Positions 32,801-40,696 of a DNA stretch of 47,243 nt are shown here, in pieces. The notes under the pieces were generated by a model. The model made no database searches, was not told the DNA's origin, and worked only from the letters and a program-made list of their open reading frames with translations. The stretch covers positions 1 to 47,243 of the forward strand of contig CATKXO010000021.1 in the NCBI GenBank assembly GCA_949840775.1, read 5' to 3'. Made by a program: the position numbers and the translations under genes. The first letter of the stretch is position 1. Every line of letters starts with the position of its first letter. This DNA comes from an uncultured bacterium. GTDB lineage: Bacteria > Bacillota > Clostridia > Oscillospirales > Oscillospiraceae.

Positions 32801-33265
32801 ATGAATCTAGGAAACAGTCTGTTCCACGCGCGGAAGAAGTGCGGCCTGTCCCAGGAGGAGGTGGCGGAAAAACTGGGGGTCAGCCGGCAGACCATCTCCA
32901 AGTGGGAGACGGGAGAGACCCTCCCCGATATCCGCCAGTCCAAGCGGCTGGCTCTGCTCTACCGCCTTACCCTGGACGAGCTCATCGACTTCGACCTGGA
33001 CGTGCAGGAAATTGAGCAGGCCATCGCCCGCAGCGACGAGAAACGGGACGAAAAAATCGACTGGACCAAGGCCTGGGGCAAAAAGTATCCCATTCTCCTG
33101 GAATACCCTAACCAGGTCAACATCGAATATTACGAAGTTCGGCTAAATGCCATGCTCCAGACCATGAGGGATGAGTACCGCTACAGCGAGCTGGACGCCA
33201 TGCTGGTGCTGAAAGACATCCTGGCTCAGGTGTGGAAGCGTCGTAAAAAAGAATCCAAATCATGA
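32801..33265 (+). CDS. XRE family transcriptional regulator
   Basis: A 154-residue protein with an N-terminal helix-turn-helix (residues 5-60: LSQEEVAEKLGVSRQTISKW, then LALLYRLTLDEL). The C-terminal domain of about 85 residues is charged and helical (AWGKKYPILLEYPNQVNIEYY) and could be an oligomerisation or sensor part. Its stop codon shares a TCATGA palindrome with the stop of converging uvrC, so the two genes overlap by 6 bases with no terminator between them. Targets are unknown; self-regulation through the inverted repeat at its start is plausible. Confidence 0.88.
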   Translation: MNLGNSLFHARKKCGLSQEEVAEKLGVSRQTISKWETGETLPDIRQSKRLALLYRLTLDELIDFDLDVQEIEQAIARSDEKRDEKIDWTKAWGKKYPILLEYPNQVNIEYYEVRLNAMLQTMRDEYRYSELDAMLVLKDILAQVWKRRKKESKS

Positions 33266-35074
33266 ATGGAAATAGTCATACACCGCCTGCGCGGTATTTC
33301 TAGGAACCGCCTCCTGGAGCTGCTCCAGCGAGGCGGTTTTGATTGCCTTCACCGTCTTGAAGTGCTTCAGCAGCTGCTGGCGGCGCTTCTCCCCCACCCC
33401 GGGTATTTTGTCCAAAACGGAGGTTTTTACGTGCCCCGCCTGGAGCTGGCGGTGGTATTCGATGGCAAAGCGGTGGGTCTCCTCCTGAATCTGCCCGATG
33501 AGGGCGAAGACCGCCGGGATGGACTGGATGCCAATCTCCCGGCCGTCGGGGTGGACCAGGGCCCGGGTGCGGTGGCGGTCGTCCTTCACCATGCCGTAGG
33601 CGGGGATGTCCAGGTTCATGGCCTCCAGCACCCGCCGGGCCACCTTCACGTGCTCGTGCCCGCCGTCAATGAGGAGCAAATCCGGCTTATCCGCGAACTT
33701 CTCATCCCCGTCCAGATACCGGCGAAACCGCCGGGTGAGCACCTGCTCCATAGAGGCGTAGTCGTCTGGGCCGGCCATGTCCTTCAGCTTGAACCGGCGG
33801 TAGTCCCGTTTTAACGGCTTGCCGTCCACGTAGACCACCATAGAGGCCACAATGTCGCTGGCCCCCTGGTTGGAGATGTCGTAGGATTCCATCCGCCTGG
33901 GAGGACTGTCCAGGCTGAGCATCTTCCCCAGGGCCTCCAGCAGCTTGTTCCGCCGCTCCTCGTGGGTGGTGGCCCGCTCCACCTCCTCCCGGGCGTTCTG
34001 GTTGGCCAGCTTAATTAGGTCCATCTTGGCCCCCCGCTGGGGGGTGACCAGCTCCACCCGGTATCCCACCTGCTCAGACAGCATCCGGGTCAGGGGGACC
34101 TGGTCGGGCAGCTCACAGGGGATCAAAATCTGTTTGGGCAGGCGGGTGCGGCCCACGTAGTACTCCCGCATCAGGGAGGACAGCACCGCCCCCTCTTCCT
34201 CCTCCATGGGGGTCTCCAGCAGGTCGAAGTCCTTGGCGGCCAGCTCGCCGTCCACAAAGTGGAGGACCACAAAGCAGCTCCTGGCCGTCCCCCGGAAGAA
34301 GCCGGCCACGTCGGTGTCCGCCAAAGAGGCGGCGATCACCTTCTGCCGCTTGCCCAGCAGCTCGATAGCCCGGAGCCGGTCCCGGAGCTGGGCGGCCTTC
34401 TCAAAGTGCAGCTCCTCCGCTGCCCGCTCCATCTCCGCTGTCAGGTCCCGCTGCACGTCCTTGAACCGGCCCTCCAGCAGGGATACCGCCTGAGCGATGG
34501 CCTGGCTGTGCTGCTCCCGCAGCTCCTCTCCCCGGCAGTAGCCGTCGCACTTACCCATGTGGAAGTTGAGACAGGGCCGCTCCTTGCCGATATCCCTGGG
34601 GAACTTTTTATTGCAGGAGGGCAGGCGCAGAGCGGTGCGCAGGGCGTCGATGATGCCCTGGGTGCTGTGCCGGCCGGCGTAGGGGCCAAAGTACCGGGCC
34701 CCGTCCTCCGCCGCCTTGGAAGCCAGAGAGAATTTGGGGTAAGCCTCGTTGGACAGGCGGACATAGGGGTAACCCTTGCTGTCCTTGAGGAGGATGTTGT
34801 ACCGGGGCTGATGCCGCTTGATGAGAGAGCACTCCAGCACCAGGGCCTCAAACTCGCTGTCGGCGATGATGACATCGAAGTGGTCAATTTGAGACACCAT
34901 GGCCCTGGTCTTCTCCGTGTGGCTGGCGGAGTCCTGAAAATACTGGCTCACCCGGTTTTTCAGCGCCTTGGCCTTGCCCACATAGATGACAGTGCTTTGG
35001 GCGTCCTGCATGATGTAGACTCCCGGCTTCAGCGGCAGGCTGTGGGCCTTCTCTTTCAGTTCGTCAAAGGTCAT
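33260..35074 (-). CDS. uvrC: Excinuclease ABC subunit C
   Basis: Makes both incisions in nucleotide excision repair. The 604-residue protein has an N-terminal GIY-YIG domain (PGVYIMQDAQSTVIYVGKAK, about 16-35), a UVR motif (LHFEKAAQLRDRLRAI, near 210), an RNase H-like UvrC domain with MESYDISNQGA and LLLIDGGHEH, and C-terminal helix-hairpin-helix motifs (DKIPGVGEKRRQQLLKHF). The ATG at 35074 follows AGGAGGG; an earlier in-frame start would cover that site. uvrA and uvrB are not in view. Confidence 0.97.
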   Translation of the reverse strand: MTFDELKEKAHSLPLKPGVYIMQDAQSTVIYVGKAKALKNRVSQYFQDSASHTEKTRAMVSQIDHFDVIIADSEFEALVLECSLIKRHQPRYNILLKDSKGYPYVRLSNEAYPKFSLASKAAEDGARYFGPYAGRHSTQGIIDALRTALRLPSCNKKFPRDIGKERPCLNFHMGKCDGYCRGEELREQHSQAIAQAVSLLEGRFKDVQRDLTAEMERAAEELHFEKAAQLRDRLRAIELLGKRQKVIAASLADTDVAGFFRGTARSCFVVLHFVDGELAAKDFDLLETPMEEEEGAVLSSLMREYYVGRTRLPKQILIPCELPDQVPLTRMLSEQVGYRVELVTPQRGAKMDLIKLANQNAREEVERATTHEERRNKLLEALGKMLSLDSPPRRMESYDISNQGASDIVASMVVYVDGKPLKRDYRRFKLKDMAGPDDYASMEQVLTRRFRRYLDGDEKFADKPDLLLIDGGHEHVKVARRVLEAMNLDIPAYGMVKDDRHRTRALVHPDGREIGIQSIPAVFALIGQIQEETHRFAIEYHRQLQAGHVKTSVLDKIPGVGEKRRQQLLKHFKTVKAIKTASLEQLQEAVPRNTAQAVYDYFHS

Positions 35075-35096
35075 GGGTGTCCCTCCTGACATCAAA

Positions 35097-35121
35097 AAAG
35101 GCGCCGCGTTGCGGCGCCTTT
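35097..35121 (-). terminator. Terminator of the HPr gene
   Basis: AAAGGCGCCGC and GCGGCGCCTTT form a perfect 11-bp stem with a GTT loop, followed by T-rich sequence on the minus strand. Confidence 0.85.
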
Positions 35122-35134
35122 CATGATTGGGTGT

Positions 35135-35398
35135 TTACTCGGAGAAATCGGAAGAGATCATCTTGTACAGAGCCTCCACCGCTTCCTTCTCGTCGGGACC
35201 ATCCGCGATTAGCTTGATAGGGGTGCCCTTTACGATGCCAAGAGACAGAACGCCCAGCAGGCTCTTCGCGTTGACCTTGCGCTCCTCCTTCTCCACCCAG
35301 ATGGAGCTCTTGAACTCGTTGGCCTTCTGGATGAAAAATGTAGCGGGTCTGGCATGGAGACCGACCTGGTTGTTTACGACGGCTTCCTGACTATACAT
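35135..35398 (-). CDS. ptsH: HPr family phosphocarrier protein
   Basis: Small phosphocarrier of the sugar phosphotransferase system and, when phosphorylated on Ser, cofactor of carbon catabolite control. The 87-residue product has the phosphorylatable His in GLHARPATFF (near 15) and the regulatory Ser in NAKSLLGVLSL (near 46). Having both residues argues for HPr rather than Crh. The ATG at 35398 follows GGAGGT by 8 bases. It is monocistronic and not next to ptsI, with its own sigma-A promoter. Confidence 0.93.
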   Translation of the reverse strand: MYSQEAVVNNQVGLHARPATFFIQKANEFKSSIWVEKEERKVNAKSLLGVLSLGIVKGTPIKLIADGPDEKEAVEALYKMISSDFSE

Positions 35399-35436
35399 AT
35401 CACGTACCTCCGCCCTATTCATTAGGATGTGTGTTT

Positions 35437-35466
35437 AGCATAGCAGATTTATCCCGGTTTCGTCAA
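35437..35466 (-). promoter_or_regulatory. Promoter of the HPr gene
   Basis: Minus strand: TTGACG (35466-35461), 18-base spacer, TATGCT (35442-35437), 39 bases before the ATG. Confidence 0.75.
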
Positions 35467-35812
35467 TGGACAATTGCACAAATATTACCCCGATTTTCCC
35501 CCGCTTTTACGGGATAAATTGTAACTTTTACTCCCGTTTTTCTCCCGCGGATAAAAAAAGCACCCCTTTTGAAGCTTTTTTTCCATTTTTCAAAACAAAT
35601 CTACATTTGTCATAAATATGAATTTTTTTGATGGTTTTTCCCTCTTTTCCGTCATAGTCCAGGTAACAAACTGTCATTTATTCCATTTTTATCCATTTAA
35701 TCTTTCCTTTTTGCCCGCAATATGAGATAATAGAATGAAACGTATAAAATTTTATCCATTTTGTGACCATTCCACCCTGGGATTCGTTTTACCGGTGAAA
35801 GGAGGTCAAGCA
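35467..35812. other. AT-rich intergenic region upstream of sigma copy 2
   Basis: About 345 bases with much lower GC than the flanks and no credible gene. It contains two copies of TTTATCCATTT (in 35688-35699 and near 35751-35762) and a run TTTATTCCATTTTTATCC. A TTTCCT-N17-GATAAT arrangement near 35705-35732 may be the promoter of the sigma gene. The repeated motif could be a regulator site. Confidence 0.5.
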
Positions 35813-36289
35813 ATGAACCAAACCATCAGTGCCTGCCAGTTTGAAACAGCTTATGACGCATACGGCGGGGCAGTCTACCGGCTGGCTATGGTCTATCTGG
35901 GGCGGCACGCCGACGCGGAGGACGTAGTCCAGGAGGTCTTTTTCCGGCTGTTGTACCGCTCCCCCGTTTTCATCGACGGGGATCACCAAAAGCGGTGGCT
36001 CCTCCAGGTGACGGCCAACCTGTGCCGGGACCAGCTGCGGGGCTTCTGGCGGAAACGGGTCACCGAGCTGGAAGACACCCTCCCCGCCGCCCTTCCGGAG
36101 GAGCGGGAGGCCCTCACCGCCGTATTGAGCCTGCCGGAGAAGTACAAGCTGCCCATCCACCTCTACTACTATGAGGGCTACTCGGTGGCGGAGATTGCTG
36201 AAATTTTAAAGCTGGGTCAGTCGGCGGTAAAAATGAGGCTGAAACGGGGCCGGGAGCTGCTGAAAATTGAATTGGGGGGTTCCGCATGA
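35813..36289 (+). CDS. ECF sigma-70 family RNA polymerase sigma factor (copy 2)
   Basis: A 158-residue sigma factor with region 2 (DAEDVVQEVFFRLLYRSP, then RWLLQVTANLCRDQLRG) and region 4 (LPEKYKLPIHLYYYEGYS, SAVKMRLKRGRELL). The ATG at 35813 follows AAGGAGGTCAAGCA. It is related to the sigma factor at 30480-30959 (shared LPEKY and HYYEGYS-like blocks). It overlaps its partner gene by ATGA. The long AT-rich upstream region suggests complex control. Confidence 0.93.
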   Translation: MNQTISACQFETAYDAYGGAVYRLAMVYLGRHADAEDVVQEVFFRLLYRSPVFIDGDHQKRWLLQVTANLCRDQLRGFWRKRVTELEDTLPAALPEEREALTAVLSLPEKYKLPIHLYYYEGYSVAEIAEILKLGQSAVKMRLKRGRELLKIELGGSA

Positions 36290-37716
36290 ACATCAACGAC
36301 TATCGCCGGGCGATGGATCAAATCATCCCTGACGCAGAGCTGAAGGAGCGTATTATGAGCCAGAAAAACACAAAAAGAACGCACATCCCGGCCCGCCGGG
36401 TGGTCAACGGCCTGCTGGCGGCGGTGCTGGCGGCGGCCTGCCTTTTCACCGCCGCGCTGGCGGCCAGCCCGGAGCTGCGCACTGCGGTGCTGTCCTTCTT
36501 CCGCATGGAGGAGCGGGAACAGGTGCCCAGCAGCAGCGTCAGCCCGGACGGCCCCGACATCAGCAACGCGGAGATCGGACAGCTGGTCAAGGCCCAGTAC
36601 ATCAAAATGGACAGCTACCGCTACGGCTTCTCCAACGGCCTGCTCACCGACCTGACCTGGGACGAGGACTGGAAAATCCTGGTTGACGCCAAATTCTGGG
36701 AGCCAAGGAACGGGGAACTGGTCCCGGTAGAGGTGGATATGCACACCAGCCAGGTTGACATCATGTTCAGAGACCTCCACTACCAGGGGGAGTTCTACTG
36801 GTATGTCCGGGATGGGCAGCTGGACTACTTCTCCGGGGACCACCGCACCTGGGACGAGGAGGGGGAGCAGGCATGGGACTGGAACCTCTCCCTCATCCCG
36901 GGCCGAAACGACGCACTGCTCCTCCGCCTGTCCACCGGGACACAGATGGAGTACACCGAGTACCCCTTCCTCTACCACCTGGATACCGGCAAGGCGGAGG
37001 ACATCCTGGCGGGCACCGGAGCAGACAAGCTGGAGTACGCCTACGGCTACGAATGGTCGGAAAATATGCGCCGGTGCATCATCCTCACCGGCAACCGCCT
37101 GGATGACCAGCTGGACTGGTTCTGCGACCTGGACGCCGGGACCCTGGTCCGGGTGGACGAGCTTGCGGATATCGAGATTTACACCGCCGCCTTTGCGGAC
37201 AACGACACCCTGATCCTCCACAGCACCAGCCGGGACGAAGAGGGGATGCTCCAGGACGTGTCCTTCTATGTCTACGACATTCCCACCGGCCGCATGACGA
37301 TGACCTTGGACAAAGCCCCCTATTACCGGGATCACGACGAGCACCCCAGCGGCGTGGAAACCTACGGCAGCCGGTGCGTCCACATCTCGGAGACGGGACA
37401 GGTCCAGGTGGTGGACCTGAAAACCGGAAACCGGACCATGCTGGGCGGCTTCACCTTCCAGAAAGGGGACAGCTTTATGCTGAATCCCGCTGGGAACAAG
37501 CTGCTGTACTTCGCTAGGGACTCCGTTTCCGAGGGGCTGGGCATCTCCCAGATCGGCGTGGCTGACCTGGAGAAGGGCGTCTTCTTCGCCTTTGACCGGG
37601 AGGGCTATGAGAACCTCTATGAAGGCGGCGTCGGCTGGGATGACGACAACACCGTGAGCATCCGCGCCAGAACCCTGGACGACGAGACGCACTATCTGCT
37701 GATATATCAGTTCTGA
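36286..37716 (+). CDS. Membrane anti-sigma-like partner of ECF sigma factor (copy 2)
   Basis: A 476-residue protein. The N-terminal cytoplasmic part (MNINDYRRAMDQIIPDAEL, about 1-42) resembles that of the partner at 29566-30483. One membrane segment follows (about 46-62, GLLAAVLAAACLFTAALAA), then an extracytoplasmic domain of about 400 residues with repeated strand-turn patterns (YPFLYHLDTGKAEDIL, VQVVDLKTGNRTMLGG, GVADLEKGVFFAFDREG) that look like beta-propeller blades. Such a domain could sense a ligand or wall state and release the sigma factor. Family name unknown. Confidence 0.8.
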   Translation: MNINDYRRAMDQIIPDAELKERIMSQKNTKRTHIPARRVVNGLLAAVLAAACLFTAALAASPELRTAVLSFFRMEEREQVPSSSVSPDGPDISNAEIGQLVKAQYIKMDSYRYGFSNGLLTDLTWDEDWKILVDAKFWEPRNGELVPVEVDMHTSQVDIMFRDLHYQGEFYWYVRDGQLDYFSGDHRTWDEEGEQAWDWNLSLIPGRNDALLLRLSTGTQMEYTEYPFLYHLDTGKAEDILAGTGADKLEYAYGYEWSENMRRCIILTGNRLDDQLDWFCDLDAGTLVRVDELADIEIYTAAFADNDTLILHSTSRDEEGMLQDVSFYVYDIPTGRMTMTLDKAPYYRDHDEHPSGVETYGSRCVHISETGQVQVVDLKTGNRTMLGGFTFQKGDSFMLNPAGNKLLYFARDSVSEGLGISQIGVADLEKGVFFAFDREGYENLYEGGVGWDDDNTVSIRARTLDDETHYLLIYQF

Positions 37717-37719
37717 CGG

Positions 37720-37745
37720 AAAAAGCGGCCGAAAGGCCGCTTTTT
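37720..37745. terminator. Bidirectional terminator between anti-sigma copy 2 and mutS2
   Basis: AAAAAGCGGCC and GGCCGCTTTTT form a perfect stem with a GAAA tetraloop. Confidence 0.9.
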
Positions 37746-37746
37746 C

Positions 37747-40113
37747 TTACTTCAGCTCCGCCACGGTGACGCCGTCCTCTCCCTCGCCGTAGCGGCCGGG
37801 GCGGAAGGATTTCACGTACCGGCTGCGTTTCAGGTAGGTCCGCACAGCGGAGCGCACCGCGCCGGTGCCCTTGCCGTGGACAATGGTGACGGTCTCCAGC
37901 TTGCCCATCATAGCGGTGTCCAAAAACCGCTCCAGGACGATGAGGGCCTCATCTGTCATCATCCCCCGCAAATCCACCTGGGACGGGACGGCGGCAGTGC
38001 GCAGGGTGTGCTCCGCCCGGGCGATGATTTTCCGGGTCTCCTTCTGGGCCGGGGTCTCCCCCTCCACCACCCGGACCTCCTCCTGCCTGGCAGAGACCTT
38101 CAAGATTCCCGCCTGGAGCTGGAGGGTGCCGTCCTTGTTGACGGACAGCACCGTGGCCTTTGTCCCCATGGACAGCAGCTCCACCGTGTCCCCCTTCACC
38201 GCCGGACGGGTGGGGGGCGGCGGCTCCACCTCGGTCGCGCCGCCGCCGATGTTCCGCTCCGCCTCGTTGAGCAGACGGCGGGCCTCCGCCCGGCCGTCGT
38301 TCACCTGCTGCCAGTCCAGGTCCTGGCGCTTTTTCAGCTCCTTCAATTCGGAAATGGCCAGGTCGCTGGCGGCCCTCGCCTCCTCGATGATGGCCCTGGC
38401 CTCGGCGTTGGCCTTCTCCACCACCTTGGCCCGCTCGGCCTCCAGCTTCTCCCGGTACTCCCTGGCCTTCTCCGCACTCTGCTCCATGTCCAGCTTGAGC
38501 CGCCGGGCCTCGGCCCGCTCCTTCTCCATCTCCTGCCGCTGCTGGTCCAGGCGGGTGAGCACATCCTCAAACCGGACGTTCTCCGCGTCCAGCCGGGCGG
38601 CGGCCTTTTCGATGATATACTCGGGCAGGCCCAGCCGCCGGGAGATGGCGAAGGCGTTGGACTTGCCGGGGATGCCCAGCACCAGCCGGTAGGTGGGGGC
38701 CAGAGTCTCCACGTTGAACTCGCAGGAGGCATTCTCTACGCCGGGGGTAGTCATGGCATACACCTTCAATTCGGCGTAGTGGGTGGTGGCCGCCACCTGG
38801 GCCCCGATGCCTCGGGCCGATTCGATGATGGCGGCGGCCAGGGCCGCCCCCTCCACCGGGTCGGTGCCCGCCCCCAGCTCGTCGAACAGGATAAGGGTAT
38901 CGCCGTCCGCCTCCCCCAGGATGCCCACGATGTTGGTCATGTGGGAGGAGAAGGTGGACAGGGACTGGGCGATGGACTGCTCGTCGCCGATGTCGGCCAG
39001 CACACGGGAGAAGACGCGGACGGTGGAGTCGTCCCTGGCCGGGACGTGGAGGCCGCACTGGGCCATGAGGGTGATAAGGCCCAGTGTTTTCAGGGTGACC
39101 GTCTTGCCGCCGGTGTTGGGGCCGGTAATCACTAAAGTGTCGAACCGCTCCCCCAGCTCCAGGTCGTTGGCGACGGCCTTTTTTTGGTCCAGCAGGGGGT
39201 GCCGGGCCCCCCGCAAGTGTAAATACTTGTCAGACAGTTTCGGCTCGGTGCACTCCAGCTTCAATGACAGCTTGGCCCTGGCAAAGATGGCGTCCAGCCA
39301 GATGAGAAGCTGGTAGTCCTCGGAGATATCCTCCTTGTGAGCCGCGCACTGAGCGGACAGCTCGGCCAGAATCCGCTCGATCTCCTTCTTCTCCTTGGCC
39401 AGCAGCTCCCGCAGCTCGTTGTTGGCCTTCACCACCCCCATGGGCTCGATGAAGAAAGTGGAGCCCGAGGAGGACACGTCGTGAACCAGGCCGGGGATGG
39501 CGTTCTTGTGCTCCGACTTCACCGGCACCACGTAGCGGTCGGAGCGGATGGTGATGATGGACTCCTGCAAATACTTGGACTGGTTGGAGGAGATCAGCTT
39601 CTGCAAAATGTCCCGCACCTTGGACTCGGTGGCCCGCATGTGCCGGCGGATAGAGGCCAGTTCCGGACTGGCGGAGTCGGCCAGCTCGTCCTCCCCCACG
39701 ATGGAGTTGGTGATGGTGTCCTCCAGAAAACGATTGGTGGTCAGGGCCCGGAACAGGTGGGAGATGGGGGTCTTCTCCTCCCCCGCCCCGTAGTCGGAGG
39801 CGGTGCGGGCCGCCCGGAGGACGGCTGCAATCTCCAGCAACTCCCTTGTGTTCAGGCTGCCCCCCATGTCCGCCCGCTGGAGGCTGGCGGACACCGGCTT
39901 GATACCGGCAAAGCCGGGGGTGCCCTTCACCACCAGCATTTTGACCGCGGCGGTGGTCTCGTCCTGGGCCCGGCGTACATCGTCCATATCATCCATGGGC
40001 CGCAGCTCCAACGCCCGCTCCCGGCCCTCGTCGGTGACGGCGCACCCGGACAGCAGCTCCAGCACCCGGGGCAGCTCCAGGGTGGCCATAGATTTTTCAA
40101 ATAATTCGCTCAT
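37747..40113 (-). CDS. mutS2: MutS2 ATPase/endonuclease
   Basis: A MutS paralogue linked to suppression of recombination and to rescue of collided ribosomes. The 788-residue protein has helical clamp regions, an ABC-type ATPase with Walker A in VITGPNTGGKTVTLKTLGL (near 330) and Walker B LILFDELGAGTDP (near 410), a long coiled coil (about 520-640), and a C-terminal Smr nuclease domain (VDLRGMMTDEALIVLERFL, HGKGTGAVRSAVRTYL). Length is typical. The ATG follows AAAAAGGAGAAAACCG. It lies 14 bases after the MerR gene and should be cotranscribed with it. Confidence 0.97.
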   Translation of the reverse strand: MSELFEKSMATLELPRVLELLSGCAVTDEGRERALELRPMDDMDDVRRAQDETTAAVKMLVVKGTPGFAGIKPVSASLQRADMGGSLNTRELLEIAAVLRAARTASDYGAGEEKTPISHLFRALTTNRFLEDTITNSIVGEDELADSASPELASIRRHMRATESKVRDILQKLISSNQSKYLQESIITIRSDRYVVPVKSEHKNAIPGLVHDVSSSGSTFFIEPMGVVKANNELRELLAKEKKEIERILAELSAQCAAHKEDISEDYQLLIWLDAIFARAKLSLKLECTEPKLSDKYLHLRGARHPLLDQKKAVANDLELGERFDTLVITGPNTGGKTVTLKTLGLITLMAQCGLHVPARDDSTVRVFSRVLADIGDEQSIAQSLSTFSSHMTNIVGILGEADGDTLILFDELGAGTDPVEGAALAAAIIESARGIGAQVAATTHYAELKVYAMTTPGVENASCEFNVETLAPTYRLVLGIPGKSNAFAISRRLGLPEYIIEKAAARLDAENVRFEDVLTRLDQQRQEMEKERAEARRLKLDMEQSAEKAREYREKLEAERAKVVEKANAEARAIIEEARAASDLAISELKELKKRQDLDWQQVNDGRAEARRLLNEAERNIGGGATEVEPPPPTRPAVKGDTVELLSMGTKATVLSVNKDGTLQLQAGILKVSARQEEVRVVEGETPAQKETRKIIARAEHTLRTAAVPSQVDLRGMMTDEALIVLERFLDTAMMGKLETVTIVHGKGTGAVRSAVRTYLKRSRYVKSFRPGRYGEGEDGVTVAELK

Positions 40114-40127
40114 CGGTTTTCTCCTTT

Positions 40128-40577
40128 TTATTCCTCCGCCTTCCACTCCGCCACAAGGGGGCGGAAGGGTTCCGGGATGTCCTCGGGGGGCATGGCGTCG
40201 TGGACAGCGCAGGTGCCCGCTTTTTGAGCGGTCTGGTAGTACCAGCGCTTGTAGTCCAGCATAAGGAGGGTGGCCTCCAGCTGCTTCTGCTGCTCCAGCA
40301 CCGACCGGCGCTGCTTTTCGATCAGGTCCAGCCGCCGGTCGATGGTGCCGTCCCCCTGGCGGGACAGCTCTATGAAGGACCGAATTTCCTTCAGCGGCAT
40401 CCCCGCCTTTTTCAGGCAGCCCAGCATCTGGAGCCACTCCATGTCCTCGTCCTTAAACATGCGGATACCTCCGCTGGACCGCTCCACAAAGGGGAGCAGC
40501 CCCTCCTTGTCGTAGTACCGCAGGGTGGACGGGGCCACGTTCAGCCTCTGGGCCATCTCGCCAATGGTGTAAAACAT
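40128..40577 (-). CDS. MerR family transcriptional regulator
   Basis: A 149-residue activator-type regulator. The winged helix is at the N-terminus (MFYTIGEMAQRLNVAPSTLR, then YYDKEGLLPFVERSSGGIR), followed by a dimer helix (LIEKQRRSVLEQQKQLEATL) and an effector region. This resembles MerR regulators of aldo/keto reductases that lack metal-binding cysteines. The ATG at 40577 has GGGAGAG 6 bases upstream. It is divergent from the reductase gene and reads into mutS2. A perfect dyad in the shared intergenic region is the likely operator. Confidence 0.93.
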   Translation of the reverse strand: MFYTIGEMAQRLNVAPSTLRYYDKEGLLPFVERSSGGIRMFKDEDMEWLQMLGCLKKAGMPLKEIRSFIELSRQGDGTIDRRLDLIEKQRRSVLEQQKQLEATLLMLDYKRWYYQTAQKAGTCAVHDAMPPEDIPEPFRPLVAEWKAEE

Positions 40578-40599
40578 GTCGATCTCTCCCAAAAAAGTC

Positions 40600-40630
40600 T
40601 TGACTTGAAGTTGACTTCAAGTTATATAAT
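40600..40630 (+). promoter_or_regulatory. MerR-type promoter/operator of the reductase gene
   Basis: TTGACT (40600-40605) and TATAAT (40625-40630) are separated by 19 bases, the over-long spacer typical of MerR-activated promoters. The dyad ACTTGAAGT-TG-ACTTCAAGT (40603-40622) is perfect and centred in the spacer. Confidence 0.88.
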
Positions 40631-40650
40631 CTCTCCATACTTACAGGGCT

Positions 40651-40679
40651 ATTATAGCCTACCGGCCTGTATCCGTCAA
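40651..40679 (-). promoter_or_regulatory. Promoter of the MerR-mutS2 operon
   Basis: Minus strand: TTGACG (40679-40674), 17-base spacer, perfect TATAAT (40656-40651). The MerR dyad lies just downstream, so MerR could also repress its own gene. Confidence 0.85.
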
Positions 40680-40696
40680 CAGAAAGGAAGATTTGT

